Below are positions 13,325 to 23,120 of a stretch of 64,000 nucleotides of DNA, one piece after another (within the stretch, counting starts at the first letter, position 1; each line of letters starts with the position of its first letter). The stretch is from the NCBI GenBank assembly GCA_940671915.1, contig CALNVZ010003426.1, positions 277,398 to 341,397 on the forward strand, in the 5' to 3' direction. The DNA comes from Paracentrotus lividus (taxonomy: Eukaryota; Echinodermata; Echinoidea; Camarodonta; Echinidae). The notes beneath the pieces are model-generated. The model saw only the letters and a list, made by a program, of their open reading frames with translations. It was not told the origin of the DNA and searched no databases. The translations under genes were made by a program, and so were the position numbers.

Positions 13325-16300
13325 TAAAACACAATTATTAATGGGTACGTCTGCAGAGATGGTCTGAAAGAATGAGACTGTCACTTTGTAAAACTTCTAT
13401 GTTCACGTCATGCGCATGTTTTAATTTTCCCAGGGATGAGAAGTGGGCGTAAACTTTTCTCAAAGTACTACGCTAATAGGGCACGTCCATTATTTTCAGG
13501 GTAATTCAGAACAATGAAAACGGAGATATCGATATTTAACATGAGTCTCGATTGAATAAAAAGTGATATGTTATTTTTTTTTTTAAAGTAAAGAAATTAT
13601 CTAAGGAATAATTATTATTTCATTGGATTTATGAAAATAAATATAATCATTTAAAAGATAAAAGTTAGGATTTGATACCCTTCCGATGAATGCGGGTTGT
13701 CGCCTGCTGATATGAATGTATGCAAAGTCACGATCACTATAGCTCTGGGGGGCATTTCATCAAAGGACTTGTCGGGCATTTTATCCGACAAATTTGCTCT
13801 CAGCCAATCAGATACAAGCATTTCAGTAGCTTATAACAGTTTGTCGGATAAAACGTCCGACAAGTCCTTTCATGAAATGGCCCCCTGATGATCTGATCAA
13901 TGATATGATCTGATATCGATATTCGTTCGTGCTATATATAGCGCCGGCCCTATATTTTAATTTATTTAGGGTCTTACAAAATGTACAACTTCTCAAAAAT
14001 ATAAAACTATGAAAACGTGTGATCAAGATCTAGAACTGTAATTTCCCCCGGCCCCATAAACATTATTCATCTCTCTGAACAAGAACACTGTAACAAATTG
14101 TCTTGAAATGCATTTTTCGCAATAATATTATGGAGTTTGTAAAACGCAAATTGCACGATCGCAGGGGAAAGATTTAGTATAATCAAGATCTAAACGTTAG
14201 ATTGTCGAAAGTTAGAAGTCTAGACTTCTATCCACTTACAAAAAATTAAAAATAGATCTACAATAGTCTAATTTAGAAACAACTAGATCTAGATCTAAAT
14301 GTAATTGAATATAAAAAAAAAATAATAGGAATCAAGATCTACATGGAGGAATAAATATTTAGTACGTACCAAGATTAGGGTGTTGTTCCTTCAACCCCGG
14401 AACGGTAGCATGGAGGTGATCCCGAATTCCGCCAAGTGTCGCCCCGCACGCTATCCCGGTCTCCGACTGCCTGCGGCGATGGGCCTTGAAGCCGCTCGCT
14501 GTAATGAAATCACTGGCGGTTTCGACGGCGTCGGGAAATTGTTCTCTCACTGATGGTCGCCCAGGTCGAGATCTCTTCGTAGCCTTAGAAGAAATTTCTT
14601 TCACTCTAGGCTTTTTAGGGCTCGTATTGAGCCATTCCATCACTGCATTTGTATTCGCCATCTTATTTTGCCTTCAGTTATTATGGAAGCCTATCGGCCT
14701 CAGGTTCCGCTTCGTTCCGCTGATCGTCGGGCCGCTGCGCTCCGCCGCAAAGTTGCTGACCATGAAGAAAGTCATTTCTGCGGTAGAACCTGTGCCGCTG
14801 ATTATCGTTCCCGCCACAAATTGCTAAAGAACGCAGCGGAACGACAGCAATAATAAAAATACGGTCCCTTAGATAACACTATTTTTTGTATTTGTGACTA
14901 GAGTTAAATTTAAATGTAGCTTGGTTCACAGCTGCATCTCACCTCGTCTTTGGTCACGTAAGGAGTCCCATCGGCTCTCTCCATCTCAACTAGCATGAGC
15001 TGGACTGCATCTTCTAGCTGACCATTGGCTGTTGCTAGGCAACGGCGAGCCTCCAGAGAGCAGGATGCAGGAAACATCTCAAGGAGCTGTCTGATTTGAG
15101 CATCTTCATCCTCTCCATTCTCATCAGCAGTGTTCTGCCAAAATAATTATAGAATGGAGAACTGCCAGATAAATTCATGTGGTAAAGAGCAGGTACCCAA
15201 ATTAAACTTATAAATTTTGACAGATTTTATGTCATTTTTTTTTAATGTCAAATTCTTGCACACCCAAAGGTGCTTGTACTTTCAGGTTGGCCAGAATGAA
15301 TTCTTCAAGACTGCACCCTACTATTGTATACCCACCTGTTGTTTATCTTGAGTGTGAATAGTAAATAATGACCCTTGACCTTGGCTGACCTCCGATAGGG
15401 TCGTCTTACACATAGCTTCAGCTTGCGCGGACTGGCCATGGGAAATCAGCTCGGACAATGCATCAGGAGGTGTGTTTTCTAGGCATGTAAAAGGGAGAGA
15501 AGGCAATCAATTATTAAGATGAAAATGGTTTCAAATGTATAAAGTGATATTAATAGAAACACATTTACATTGGACAATAATTGACAATTACTCTTGCATT
15601 GATTTTTTATATTTAAGAGTGTAAATAAACAATAAATCAGGTGAAATTACAGCAAGAACAAGGAGATACTTTCATTATTTATTACATATTCAAGGGTGTC
15701 ATGTGTCTGCAAAACATTTCATAAAATTTCCTTTGGATACAACTTGAGGCAACTCTCAATCATTTGTAGAAACCCACTCATACTTTTATAAAAGTTCAAT
15801 TGAAAATTGGAATATACAATGACTGCAAAACGATTGACATACAGAGAACTGCTAGATAGTGAGGATTTACTCTGGAAGAGTACATGGAAAAATATTTGTT
15901 ACACCCAGACCCAAGAAAACATGGTTTTAAAGCCAGTATGAACAGACAGTCTTGTATAGCACCACCTCAAGTCCTCAACTACCCGATTCTGCCCTGATTC
16001 CTAACCCATAATGCAACATCCTGAACAATGCAGTCTTATGATACAGACCCATTTGAATGATAAAACATTTTTTCACTACCCAATACATTCATTCCGCATT
16101 GATTTTGTTGCCAAGTAGCAAACCAAGTACTTTACCTCTCAAAACACTTTAGTTTCCGAATACAAATCACATTGTAGCATAATTTGTACATTATTTTGTT
16201 GACAATTATCTTGAAAAGTATAGTTTAAGACTAGCCATCAGTCAATGAGAGTGGTGCTCAGTTCGCTCTCGCTTTAAAATCAAGGGGGAAAGATTCTCTT

Positions 16301-19300
16301 GAACTTCCACTAAACATGAAAGATATCCAATCACAGAATTATGTATTATGAATTGTAATAGAGACTACACTATTTTGAGGCAAGTTTAAACGATTTAATA
16401 TTCTTGAGATATTACCTCAGTAACCAAGAAAGCAGCAGGCTGCCAATTTTAGCACAGCCTGCCATATATAGATAGTTCTATACGTCTTAGAAACGTACCT
16501 TTTTCTTTGGACTTGGAAAGCTCATTCGCCAGCTTGAAAATCCAATCACAGATTTTGTCGCTAAGAAGGGAAAATAGACATAGATTAAACAATTCGTAGT
16601 ATGCCGTAGAGCTCCACACAATATTTGGTTTTATCTAGAAAATTTGAGAATTTGCAGTAAATTTCAAGAATTGCTCAAATTTCTGATCTAGATTTAGCTT
16701 GGCCTTTAAGGGTTGCCGTCATTATTAGTACATTTCCAATACCCTGTAAATGCAACATAGATTTAGATAGTTACAAACAATTGGAAATTCTTATTGTTTC
16801 AGAGTTAGACTATGCAAGAAATGTTTGCACCAAGAATCCTGATTTGCTTCTCTCAATATGCAATTGGTCATATTCAATTTAAAGTGGACATTTAGCTGAA
16901 TTTTTAATGTGGCCCTGTGCCTTTGAAAATGCAAATAAAGATCTGAAATCAACACAAAGGCTTCATTACAATACAACCAATTACTTAAGGTTATAATACA
17001 TGTATATGTGATCCAGTTTTCTTACACTGAATAATTGATCAAACAGGAATTTGCACATATATGGGACTATGGTGCTTTAAATGCCTCTTATTCTTATCTT
17101 TCTATTTTTTTTTGCTTAAAGTAATTATCATGGACTACTCTGGCATGGCATATATACACACAGGTAATTTGGATCTAGTTATTTGCTTGAATTGTTGCAT
17201 TTTGGGCATTGGTTGTGTCACTCACGTTTTGGATGTTGTGTCACTCACGACACATAGAGGTGGACCATTTTCCACAGAGAGGGAATGAAAAGGACTATAA
17301 ATGTCTGAGAGATACACTATTCATGTAAATAATAATATACCAGCACTTATGGTACCCTTAGAGATCTACTTGGGCACAAATCCAACCATAACCAATAATG
17401 GTCAGAAACCCATGTCCAAAAATTATTGTGTCACTCATGCACCATTTCTTAAATCATAATTTCCAGGACCAACTGTAAAATTCAAATCCAACTGGTAATG
17501 CCACATGCCAGATCTACTTGGGCACAAATCCAACCATAACCAAAATGGTCAGAAACCCATGTCCAAAAATTATTGTGTCACTCACGCACCATTTCTTAAA
17601 TCATAATTTCCAAGACCAACTGTAAAATTCAAATCCAACTGGTAATGACACATGCCAGTCCTACTTTATACATAATATGGTGGTCACGATCCATTCATAT
17701 CATAAAAGTGCGCAGATATGCGCCCTTCTGTCTGTCCAAATGTCGTGTCACTCATGTTTAAATATGACCAATTGACATATTGCAACAGTCTTTATGTTGC
17801 AGGATGTTTTTGTATTTAATTTAGTGCCAAGTTCCTACTGGCTAAGTTTCATATATAAAAGTTTAACCAGCTTAATTAAGATAATACATTGATTGACAGC
17901 AACGTTAAGGATGGATACATATTGCTCTTTTACAGAATGTCATATTGCGAGTTGATTCCTTTTGTCATTGGATGGCAGATTACACGTACCTGCTGACATT
18001 CTCAAATCCAGGAATATAAGCCTGCATCATCTCTATAAAGCCCTCAACCTCAAATCCATCATCGCTTCCAAGATCTTCCAATACACCTAGCATATAGGAC
18101 AACACAATGTCATCAATACCCCTGCAAAAATGAGATGATATAAACAATAATTACTTAATTTCACAAATAATTAATTCTACAAGTAAAGCAAATTATGAAG
18201 ATAAATAACCATAATACCGGAATCAATATAGACTAGAGTTCTGGGTTAACAACATGATCATCAAAATCATTGATTTAAAGATAATCTAGAGTAGTAGTGA
18301 TGATTAAATAAATCAAAACATTCTTGTTCATACCACAATCTCAAGCATAGGTAATAAATACTACACACCAAAGGAATTTACATAAAATTGCGTATTTGCT
18401 GAGAAAAGAGCAAAATAAGCATAATTTCTCTATTTGGACGTCCCGTCAAAGCACATGCGTGATTAACACGGCCACGTGGAAAGTCTACGGGTAAATCATG
18501 TGCACGCGATTCGCACCGGTTCTGTGTGTGTATGTTGTGCCGTGACTTGTGGCGATACAGCGCTCTACTCCATGTCTAAATTTGACGGACTGTTTCGATA
18601 TTTTCTCAATATTTCTTCTGAAATCATTATCGAAACGTGAATATAATCTTGTGTAGGCATATGTATATGTTAATGGAACAATGTGAGGACATATCTTACA
18701 GATTTATCTCAAATTATTTTGGCTGTAAGAACTCTAGCTTGGCTTTAACAACACTACATTGTATCCAACAGCTGAATCCAAAGTGGATGAATGACTGATT
18801 ACATTCTTGATATAAGATTTCAAACTTCACGCTCATTTGCTACATAATTTTAAAACAGAAACACATCTAATTCAAGGAAAATAAATTGTTTGCAGCTGCA
18901 ATACAGAGAAGTTGAAATAATCACATTGGCTGGTATTCTCGAAGGGTGACTAAAGTTAGTAAGCCTTTCTATTGTCTCGGTCGATAACATGACATATTTA
19001 GTAGACCTATACCCGGTTGTTGTATGTCTGGACGGGTTGTTTGTCCGGACAAAGACGACAATTTTAGGAACTTTGTGATCAATATTACATTAATTGATTG
19101 AAAATAATATCAGACAATATAACAAAGCACAAATATTCACAAATATTTTTGCTATTTACTGCACAAATTTTGAGAAAATCGAGAGCAAAAGATGATGTTT
19201 TTATCTGCTTCAGTGTCCGGACAACGGACCCCCCATCCTACTAACTTTAATAATCTTTCGAGAATACCGGCCATATTTTGTTTAGGCCTATGGCCTACTA

Positions 19301-19419
19301 CTAGGTCCTTTATTAATAAAACAAACTTACTCTAGTGAAGCATCAGGAATGTGGCAAGTTACAAAGCTCGAGAGTGAAGTTTGTACGAAATCAGATGCAT
19401 TCACAGCAGCTGCTGCCAT
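2044..19419 (-). CDS. CUEDC2: CUE domain-containing protein 2 (CUEDC2), six exons, 3' end outside window
   Basis: Exons in transcript order are 19331-19419, 17990-18121, 16499-16560, 15336-15478, 14943-15134 and 2044-2163. All splice sites are GT/AG and all phases join without a break, giving about 246 residues so far. Human CUEDC2 is the match along its length: an N-terminal helical segment with VLSYMLGVLEDLG and AYIPGFENV, a CUE ubiquitin-binding domain in the fifth exon (LLEMFP motif, then EDAVQLML), and a C-terminal HKYGYVD segment. Family knowledge: CUEDC2 is a soluble adaptor that binds ubiquitin and has been tied to steroid-receptor turnover, NF-kB and the anaphase-promoting complex. 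The final conserved basic C-terminal exon (ending near KPARKYRFH in the human protein) was not found between 1 and 2043, so it should lie to the left. Intron 5 is 12.8 kb and holds a complete transposase-derived gene on the same strand. Confidence 0.9.
2351..2538. mobile_element. Short inverted-repeat element (MITE-like), 188 bp
   Basis: Starts TACTGTATAAG and ends with its reverse complement CTTATACAGTA. The arms continue with imperfect TATTTTCGCG and GCGAAATTCGCG pairing. Located in the last CUEDC2 intron region, near exon 6. Confidence 0.7.
3304..3790. repeat. Tandem duplication, about 243 bp period
   Basis: CGCTAATGGTTGTAA begins at 3304 and again at 3547, followed in both by TCCATTGGTAATGTAAAATT and CACAATAATAAATATGATA-like sequence. 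The array abuts the stop codon of the transposase-derived gene and may include its 3' untranslated region. Confidence 0.8.
3801..4728 (-). CDS. Transposase-derived gene exon 4 (DDE core and zinc finger)
   Basis: Starts after the acceptor CCTCCACAG and runs open for 308 codons to TAA at 3801. It includes TSKAHIVLRSPN, LLVDGGPDFN, NPIEHLWAP, a Pro-rich segment (FPSPSPSPENPDHFLTYKEA) and the terminal C2H2-like finger. The open frame continues upstream to 4901 only because the intron has no stop there. Confidence 0.82.
4888..5077. mobile_element. MITE-like element, GGGTGGTATCTCAC family, copy 1
   Basis: Terminal inverted repeats GGGTGGTATCTCAC and GTGAGATACCACCC, with further inner pairing of GACGTCTC. 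It lies in the last intron of the transposase-derived gene. Copies 2 and 3 are at 56175 and 63279. Confidence 0.85.
5338..5480 (-). CDS. Transposase-derived gene exon 3 (frameshifted)
   Basis: Begins IFPVDDKPNQYDHDFPTPGY in the frame set by exon 2. After a run of C near 5413 the likely coding frame changes to GYLSLQPKEGTTTDLLGREH. That frame, and not the first, joins exon 4 in correct phase. The exon is therefore one base short of an intact frame. Confidence 0.68.
5662..6117. mobile_element. TTAA-flanked inverted-repeat element, 456 bp
   Basis: Ends AAGTAGTATCAGCC and GGCTGACACTACCT are inverted repeats, flanked on both sides by TTAA (5658-5661 and 6118-6121). A TTAA target duplication is characteristic of piggyBac-type elements. 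No transposase is encoded. Confidence 0.72.
6291..6556 (-). CDS. Transposase-derived gene exon 2 (frameshifted)
   Basis: Acceptor after CACCAACAG; phase fits exon 1. It reads SPPNKAFKAAGKYDDLIHAR to YAKEMSSHFKDYV in one frame. The family-like continuation NKNKVKVGDKTPAVDRRLTV is in another frame, so an apparent one-base insertion lies near 6352. Donor GTATGT at 6290. Confidence 0.7.
6740..8625. repeat. Minisatellite, 26-bp monomers in two alternating types
   Basis: About 1.9 kb built from two 26-base monomers that share ATTATGAATAGCGACC. One is preceded by CTTTAATTTG and the other by CTCTTCTAGC, giving a 52-base dimer. Higher-order copies occur: a near-identical 311-base block at 7790 and 8101, and a block near 6767 seen again near 7203. 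It sits in the 7.8 kb intron between exons 1 and 2 of the transposase-derived gene. Confidence 0.93.
8640..9330. other. Intron sequence, nothing recognised
   Basis: Unique-looking sequence with repeated AGTAGACCAA-like words at 8690-8940. No exon or element ends were recognised. Confidence 0.5.
9333..10109. mobile_element. TTAA-flanked inverted-repeat element, 777 bp
   Basis: Inverted repeats of 26 bases begin GGGTTGTTTTACGATCAGGG at the left and end CCTGATCGTAAAACAACCC at the right. Both sides are flanked by TTAA (9329-9332, 10110-10113). Inside, TTCGGAGAGGAC plus a TTTTTGACAGAA segment occurs twice (about 9532 and 9706). This fits a piggyBac-type non-autonomous element. Confidence 0.82.
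10297..10698. mobile_element. GTCCGGAC-family element, copy 1, interrupted by a nested MITE
   Basis: The left part begins with ACCTATACCCAGTTGTTG and TCCGGACGGGTTG. The right part ends TGTCGGGAGAAC and CCCCCATCCTA. The interval 10511-10652 is a separate inverted-repeat element inserted into it. Other copies are at 19008-19240 and 47468-47706. Confidence 0.65.
10511..10652. mobile_element. MITE-like element, GGGGCATTTCATGAAAGGAC family, copy 1
   Basis: Left arm GGGCATTTCATGAAAGGACT plus TGTCAGATGTTTTATCCGAC. The right arm is its inverted complement (GTCGGATAAAACGTCCGACA then AGTCCTTTGATGAAACGCCC). The spacer carries CTCTCAGCCAATCAGAT, shared with copy 2 at 13748. Confidence 0.88.
11059..11320 (+). 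repeat. Polypyrimidine (CT)n and poly(C) low-complexity tract
   Basis: CTCTCT and CCCC runs over about 260 bases, including C runs near 11143-11160 and 11305-11318. Open frames here are repeat artefacts. Confidence 0.9.
11645..11904 (+). mobile_element. tRNA-derived SINE, copy 1
   Basis: Head resembles a tRNA gene, with an A-box-like TAGCTCAATCGGTTGG and a B-box-like GAGTTCGAAACCC. It is followed by a body (GACTTACAAAAATGGTACCT, then GGGCCCGCTGGG) and a (TTA)n tail at about 11880. A second full copy is on the opposite strand at 48664-49017. Confidence 0.88.
11905..12690. other. Intron sequence, nothing recognised apart from a T/G tract
   Basis: AT-rich intron of CUEDC2 and of the nested gene, with a T run and a G run at about 11973-12008. 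No exon found. Confidence 0.5.
12695..12830. mobile_element. Small inverted-repeat element, 136 bp
   Basis: Begins GGGCCGCGGAGCTCCC and ends AAAAAAAGCTCCGCGGCCC. The GGGCCGCGGAGC arms are exact complements. The interior is C/T-rich. Confidence 0.68.
12831..13747. other. Intron sequence, nothing recognised
   Basis: AT-rich with an (AT)n tract at about 13302-13325. No exon or element ends recognised. Confidence 0.5.
13748..13887. mobile_element. MITE-like element, GGGGCATTTCATGAAAGGAC family, copy 2
   Basis: Same arms and spacer as 10511-10652: GGCATTTCATCAAAGGACTT at the left and AAGTCCTTTCATGAAATGGC at the right, with CTCTCAGCCAATCAGATAC inside. Copies differ by few bases, indicating a fairly recent origin. 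Confidence 0.9.
14370..14661 (-). CDS. Transposase-derived gene exon 1
   Basis: ATG at 14661; 97 codons plus one base. A Lys/Arg-rich segment (KKPRVKEISSKATKRSRPGR) may be a nuclear localisation signal. It is followed by a helical block ending TVPGLKEQHPNL. Donor GTACGT. A CpG-rich stretch lies just upstream at 14680-14850. Confidence 0.78.
14943..15134 (-). CDS. CUEDC2: CUEDC2 exon 5 (CUE domain)
   Basis: Encodes 64 residues containing the CUE three-helix domain: IRQLLEMFPASCSLEARRCL, then NGQLEDAVQLMLVEME. The MFP motif and the LML segment correspond to the two ubiquitin-contacting sites known for CUE domains. The exon ends in phase 0 at VTKDE. Confidence 0.92.
15336..15478 (-). CDS. CUEDC2: CUEDC2 exon 4 (linker)
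   Basis: Encodes a 48-residue polar linker (TPPDALSELISHGQSAQAEA and onward, ending in TQDKQQ). Sequence similarity to vertebrate linkers is low, as expected. The assignment rests on open frame, splice sites and phase fit with both neighbours. Confidence 0.78.
16499..16560 (-). CDS. CUEDC2: CUEDC2 exon 3
   Basis: Short 62-base exon encoding DKICDWIFKLANELSKSKEK, matching the helix after the PGF motif in the human protein. It has acceptor CTTCTTAG and donor GTACGT. Confidence 0.85.
17363..17655. repeat. Tandem duplication, 148-bp unit, two copies
   Basis: GATCTACTTGGGCACAAATC begins at 17363 and at 17511. The two copies are nearly identical through CAAATCCAACTGGTAATG. It is located in intron 2 of CUEDC2. 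Confidence 0.92.
17990..18121 (-). CDS. CUEDC2: CUEDC2 exon 2
   Basis: Encodes GIDDIVLSYMLGVLEDLG and then an acidic stretch to AYIPGFENV. This is the most conserved N-terminal block of the family. Acceptor TTTTTGCAG and donor GTACGT are clean and phases fit both neighbours. Confidence 0.93.
18228..18743. mobile_element. Possible inverted-repeat element, weak ends
   Basis: Ends carry ACTAGAGTTCT (left) and AGAACTCTAGC (right) as complementary 10-12-base arms. The interior contains a CpG-rich stretch (18430-18560). Only the short arms support the call. Confidence 0.35.
18930..19270. mobile_element. Nested pair of inverted-repeat elements
   Basis: Outer arms TGGTATTCTCGAAGG (18931) and TTCGAGAATACCGG (ending 19270) are inverted complements, with inner AAAGTTAGT and ACTTTAAT also pairing. 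The middle (19008-19240) is copy 2 of the GTCCGGAC family, with GTCCGGACAAAG and GTGTCCGGACAACGG. It may be a nested insertion. It lies just downstream of CUEDC2 exon 1, in intron 1. Confidence 0.6.
19331..19419 (-). CDS. CUEDC2: CUEDC2 exon 1 (start codon)
   Basis: The ATG at 19419 gives MAAAAVNASDFVQTSLSSFV, which aligns with the human N-terminus (start, then a FVQ-type helix). The frame is open further upstream to 19533, but the residues there do not resemble the family, so 19419 is preferred. Donor GTAAGT follows; the exon ends after two bases of a codon. Confidence 0.85.
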
Positions 19420-19533
19420 CTTGCTCCAAGGCCTTAAAGACTGAGAGAACACAAGCTTGAACTGTTCCGTTTCCCCTGGTATTCCTGAAGTTAATTGAAT
19501 TATTTTGTGATTTAGAGACAGAGACAGAGCCAC

Positions 19534-20469
19534 ATCCTAGTAGTTGTATATATGTAGCAGCAGGGATGTTTCAAATCCAGAACCACAGTTTGAGAATTGT
19601 CTGCAAAAAAAAATTAAACAGAATTTAATAAATTAATCCAATTTCAAATCATTTATTTTCAGACCTAACTTAGTGTTAGAGTCAAACAATAGAAAATTAG
19701 ACCTACAAGTATGTAGCCATTCAAGATCATTCAGATAAAATTTCATTCTAAAAAAGAGTTGATCATGATAAATGCCATGATTTTTTTTGTTGTCTTGTCT
19801 CGGCTTTTGAAAATTACTCGGCATTCGCATACAATTATTTTGGACCAGCCAAAATCAGTAGACCTACATGTATTACCTAAAAAAATAAAGCCTTTACATA
19901 TCATATCCTCAAATAGATCTTCTCGGTATACATCCCAGTCAAGGAGAGTATGGAGTATCCACATGTGCGTGCAAACCTACATTAGAATGGATTGACACAT
20001 TCCCATCAGCCGCCGATGGTTTTAGGCCTACCTTTTACTTACGATTAAGTTATTTTAAAACTTAAAATTTATTTTACACTCGCCTGATCTATCACTTGAC
20101 CTGTGTATGTTGGCCTACAGCAGAGTTGGGAAAATTGGTGAAATGAAGAAATTTCAGTCAGTTTCTGATCTCCTATCAGCCAATTCAGTGAGTGAGAACT
20201 CCTTCGAGTGGTGCTCCAGCTACTGTACGTGGAACTGACGTTGAGGCTTCAGCTAAAAGAGTTGAATATATAAGGAGGACAGAACCTGTCGATAAGCATA
20301 CGTGTAATTGACGATATTTGTTTCACGAATTGTACACAGATTGGCCCCGCGGAATCAATTGACTCTCATTACGGACTAGCTTTCTTCCAGGACCAAAGAA
20401 GATTTTTTTTTATCGAATGATTTATTCATGAGTTAAAATCAATATTATAGATCGTAAAAAGATTCAGTG
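19534..20469. other. Upstream region of CUEDC2, no exon recognised
   Basis: Should contain the 5' untranslated region and promoter of CUEDC2 on the minus strand. A TATA-like GAATATATAAGG occurs on the plus strand at about 20260, but no matching gene was found. Confidence 0.4.
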
Positions 20470-21240
20470 CGGGATACAGTATTTTATAAGGGGGGGGGGG
20501 GGTGCAATGGAATTCTACTTTTTGGTAACACCAATTTTTTTTCCCTCTGTAATTGTTTCCTTTTTTTTTTTTTTGTCTCTCTATTCTTTGTGGAGGGGGG
20601 GGGTAGGTGTTAATTTAGTTCTTTTGCCATCATAATAAAATTCAAGCAGGTTCCGCATTTTTAACCGACCTTTTCATTTTTCCTTTTTTTTTTTTTTTGG
20701 GGGGGGGGAGGTGGGGATTTATGATGGGCAAAAAAAAAACAACAAACAAACCGGAAGTTTTGGCCTTTTGGCCCATCATAAAGGTAAGTTTGGCATAGGT
20801 TTTTCCCTTTTTTTTCTCTTTCTTTGTGGGGGAGGGAGGGGGGGGGTCTTTTGGGGGGGGAGGCTGTTCATTTTCTTTTTGCCATATTTATAATCCGAGT
20901 GGTCTCCTTTCTCCACTTTTTTTAATTTTGGGGAGGGGAGGGGGGGGGGGGTAGTGTTAATTTTATTCAGCCTTTTGCCTTCAAAGGTCATCAATTTTGG
21001 CATAGGGATAGGGTTCAATTGGGAGTGGCAGGTGCCACATTTTTTATTATTATTTTTTTTTCGGGGGGGTGGGGGGATTGAGTAAAGCGGGGGGGGGTAG
21101 GTGTTATTTATATTTGTTTTTGCCCATCATAAAGCATATCGGCGTCTAATGCTTTTTTTTTTAAAGGCAGATAGCAAAGGATTATGAGTAGGAGAAAAAG
21201 TTGAAACAGCACGGAGGTGGGGGGGGAGGGGGGGGCAAAT
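20470..21240 (+). repeat. Degenerate poly(T)/poly(G) tandem array
   Basis: Repeats of a T run, a G run and a linker such as TTTTGCCCATCATAAAG or TTTTGGCATAGG, over about 770 bases. G runs of 8-13 occur many times, so quadruplex formation is possible. Unit length varies; it looks like a decayed tandem repeat. Confidence 0.7.
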
Positions 21241-22479
21241 TATTCAGACCAATTTATTAAACAACTGTTTTGAAAGAAATATAATTCCTGGTTATGATCG
21301 CGAGTAGATCTATAGATCTATCGAGTATCTCATTGCTTAAATGATAAAATTAAGACGCCTATAGGCCTATATACGAGACTAATGCTCTCGAGAGAAAAAT
21401 TCGCTTTCCTGCAAGATCCCACAGAGAACACACCTACGTCGCAAACCGGTGAGCTTTTTCCCAGTTTTTTTACATTTTATAGAAATTTAAAAATCAAATT
21501 AGAGACATAACTTAACTTAGTCTTAACGTTAGTCTATCTAAACTTTTAATATAGGACACATTTTGAATAGTATAAACGTCTGATGATTTAAAAAACAAGG
21601 CAGAAAAATCGTGCTTTTCTCAGGAGTGAGCGTCCACCATGTATAGCTACTCGGCGGTGCAAGGTCAATAATAATTGACCATGCAATAAGTGTAGATCTA
21701 GATCTAAGGGTGGAGTAGCCTAGATCTAACTTTTTAGATCTATCTTGCATCTTGCTATAAATAATGCCAATTCACCCAGTGAATGTGCAATTTGCACCCT
21801 ACCCTCTCAGAATTCGCTCAAATTTGGTACATTTAAAATTTAACACAACCCTCCCAAGAACCGAAAAAATTAGTGTAAAACGGCCCGCCCTTTTTGATTT
21901 GTTTTGGCAAAAATGGGCGTGACTTTCCACTTTCAATGCAATGGCACATTGCGCCTGAACCGGTTGACCAATTTTTATGAAGGACGAAAAGGATGAGTTT
22001 AGCTATTCCATTATATTCGAGAATTACTTTACCAGTTCATTTACTGAGGCCTAGGAAAGAACCACAGCAAATTGCCCCGATATCATGGCCCATGGGTTCC
22101 TACCATACTCTACTCGCGCCCGCGCCGGGGCGGCCCCACCCGGGGGTGCGAAAGTTCGCTCAAGCCTGCCGCCATCTCAGTGACAGCACTTGGAGTTGGA
22201 CAAACAAAAGATAGATCTATATTTAACTAGGTCTATACTTATCTACTTGAAAATGGCCCGAAAATATCACTTACTGGAACAATTTTTCTTGTTATCACCT
22301 GGCACAAGTATAATGTAAACAAACTGGGAGCTTCTTTGGCTGCTTGGGGCTGCTTTTTATGCTGTTGACTTTTGTTTACAATTCACCAACTAACCGCGCA
22401 AATTTCAAAGAAAAGAGTCGTCTCTAGTAAATACGGTATCTTCTAGGAGAAAAAGGATTAAGGTTATCAATTTAATATA
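21241..22479. other. No gene seen
   Basis: Intergenic sequence between CUEDC2 and SVIP. A GC-rich patch at about 22105-22150 (GCGCCCGCGCCGGGGCGGCC) stands out from the AT-rich surroundings but has no open frame of note. Confidence 0.5.
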
Positions 22480-22915
22480 GGCCTATTGTATATCCCGACG
22501 TTTTGTGAAAAAGTTTTATGGACGTCAAAATGTGGTAGGTTTTAGACGTTTTAAAAGCGTTTTATTAGACGTTTTAAAAACGTTAAACTCGTTAAAAGAA
22601 CCCCCCAGAAAACTTTATAAAACCTAGCTCGAGACGTCCAAAAACCTTTTGAAAATGATCTAAATATATTGTGTACGTTGTTAGAACCTTAAAACCTTAA
22701 AAAACGTTTGGAACGTTCTTTAAACGTTTTTAAAACGTTTTTAAAACCTTTGGAACGTTCAGGTAACGTTTTAAGAATGTCTAAAAGAATCTAATGACCC
22801 TTTCAGGAACGTTTACCTTTCATATTCGTCTAGCCCGTCTATAGCTAGAAAACCTTTCAAAAACGTTTAAATAACCTCAATAAGAACGTTTGGGGAACCT
22901 ATTAAAAACGTAGGC
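22480..22915. repeat. AACGTTTT-rich repeat block, left
   Basis: Dense short palindromic words based on AACGTT and ACGTTTTAAAACG. A similar block lies at 23780-24050. Both probably belong to one repetitive element with subterminal repeats, ending near GGTGTTGCTGGGCTGATG. Confidence 0.65.
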
Positions 22916-22969
22916 CTATGTATACAAATATAATTCAGGCCCGTAACCAGAGGTCCGCTTTACCACCCC

Positions 22970-23120
22970 CCCCCCAAAAAAAAACAAAACAAAACAAAAA
23001 AACAAACAAACAAACAAACAAACAAACAAACAAACAAAAAAACAAAAAAAAAACAGAAAAAAACAGAAAAAGAAAAATAGATAACATGTTTTTTTGTTGT
23101 TTTTTTTTGCTTATCAATTT
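22970..23120 (+). repeat. A-rich (CAAA)n tract
   Basis: (CAAA)n between about 22995 and 23045 followed by A-rich and T-rich runs. Sits between the two AACGTT blocks. Confidence 0.85.

Larger units (their letters stand above)
3801..14661 (-). pseudogene. Intron-containing DDE transposase-derived gene with two frameshifts
   Basis: Exons in order are 14370-14661, 6291-6556, 5338-5480 and 3801-4728, joined by canonical splice sites with matching phases at all three junctions. The product would be about 530 residues. Exon 1 has a basic N-terminus and a GRPSVREQFP block. Exon 4 has LLVDGGPDFN and, 44 residues after its first Asp, NPIEHLWAP. These resemble the second Asp and the Glu motifs of Tc1/IS630-type DDE transposases. 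The C-terminus is Cys-rich (CQHCNAHPP) and ends in a C2H2-like finger (CNHPGC to DHRRKVH). I recall multi-exon proteins of this kind from other marine invertebrates but cannot name the family. Exon 2 needs one base removed near 6352 and exon 3 one base added in a C run near 5413 to keep the family-like frame. That points to a pseudogene, or to assembly indels. The gene lies within CUEDC2 intron 5 and no outer terminal repeats were identified. Confidence 0.75.

Noticed and set aside
14668-14853. Arg-rich plus-strand open frame upstream of the transposase gene
   Set aside because: Only 61 codons, no recognised motif, in a GC-rich patch that is more likely the promoter region of the minus-strand gene.
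19420-19533. Upstream ATG for CUEDC2 (38 extra residues)
   Set aside because: The added residues do not match the family, while the ATG at 19419 gives the expected N-terminus.
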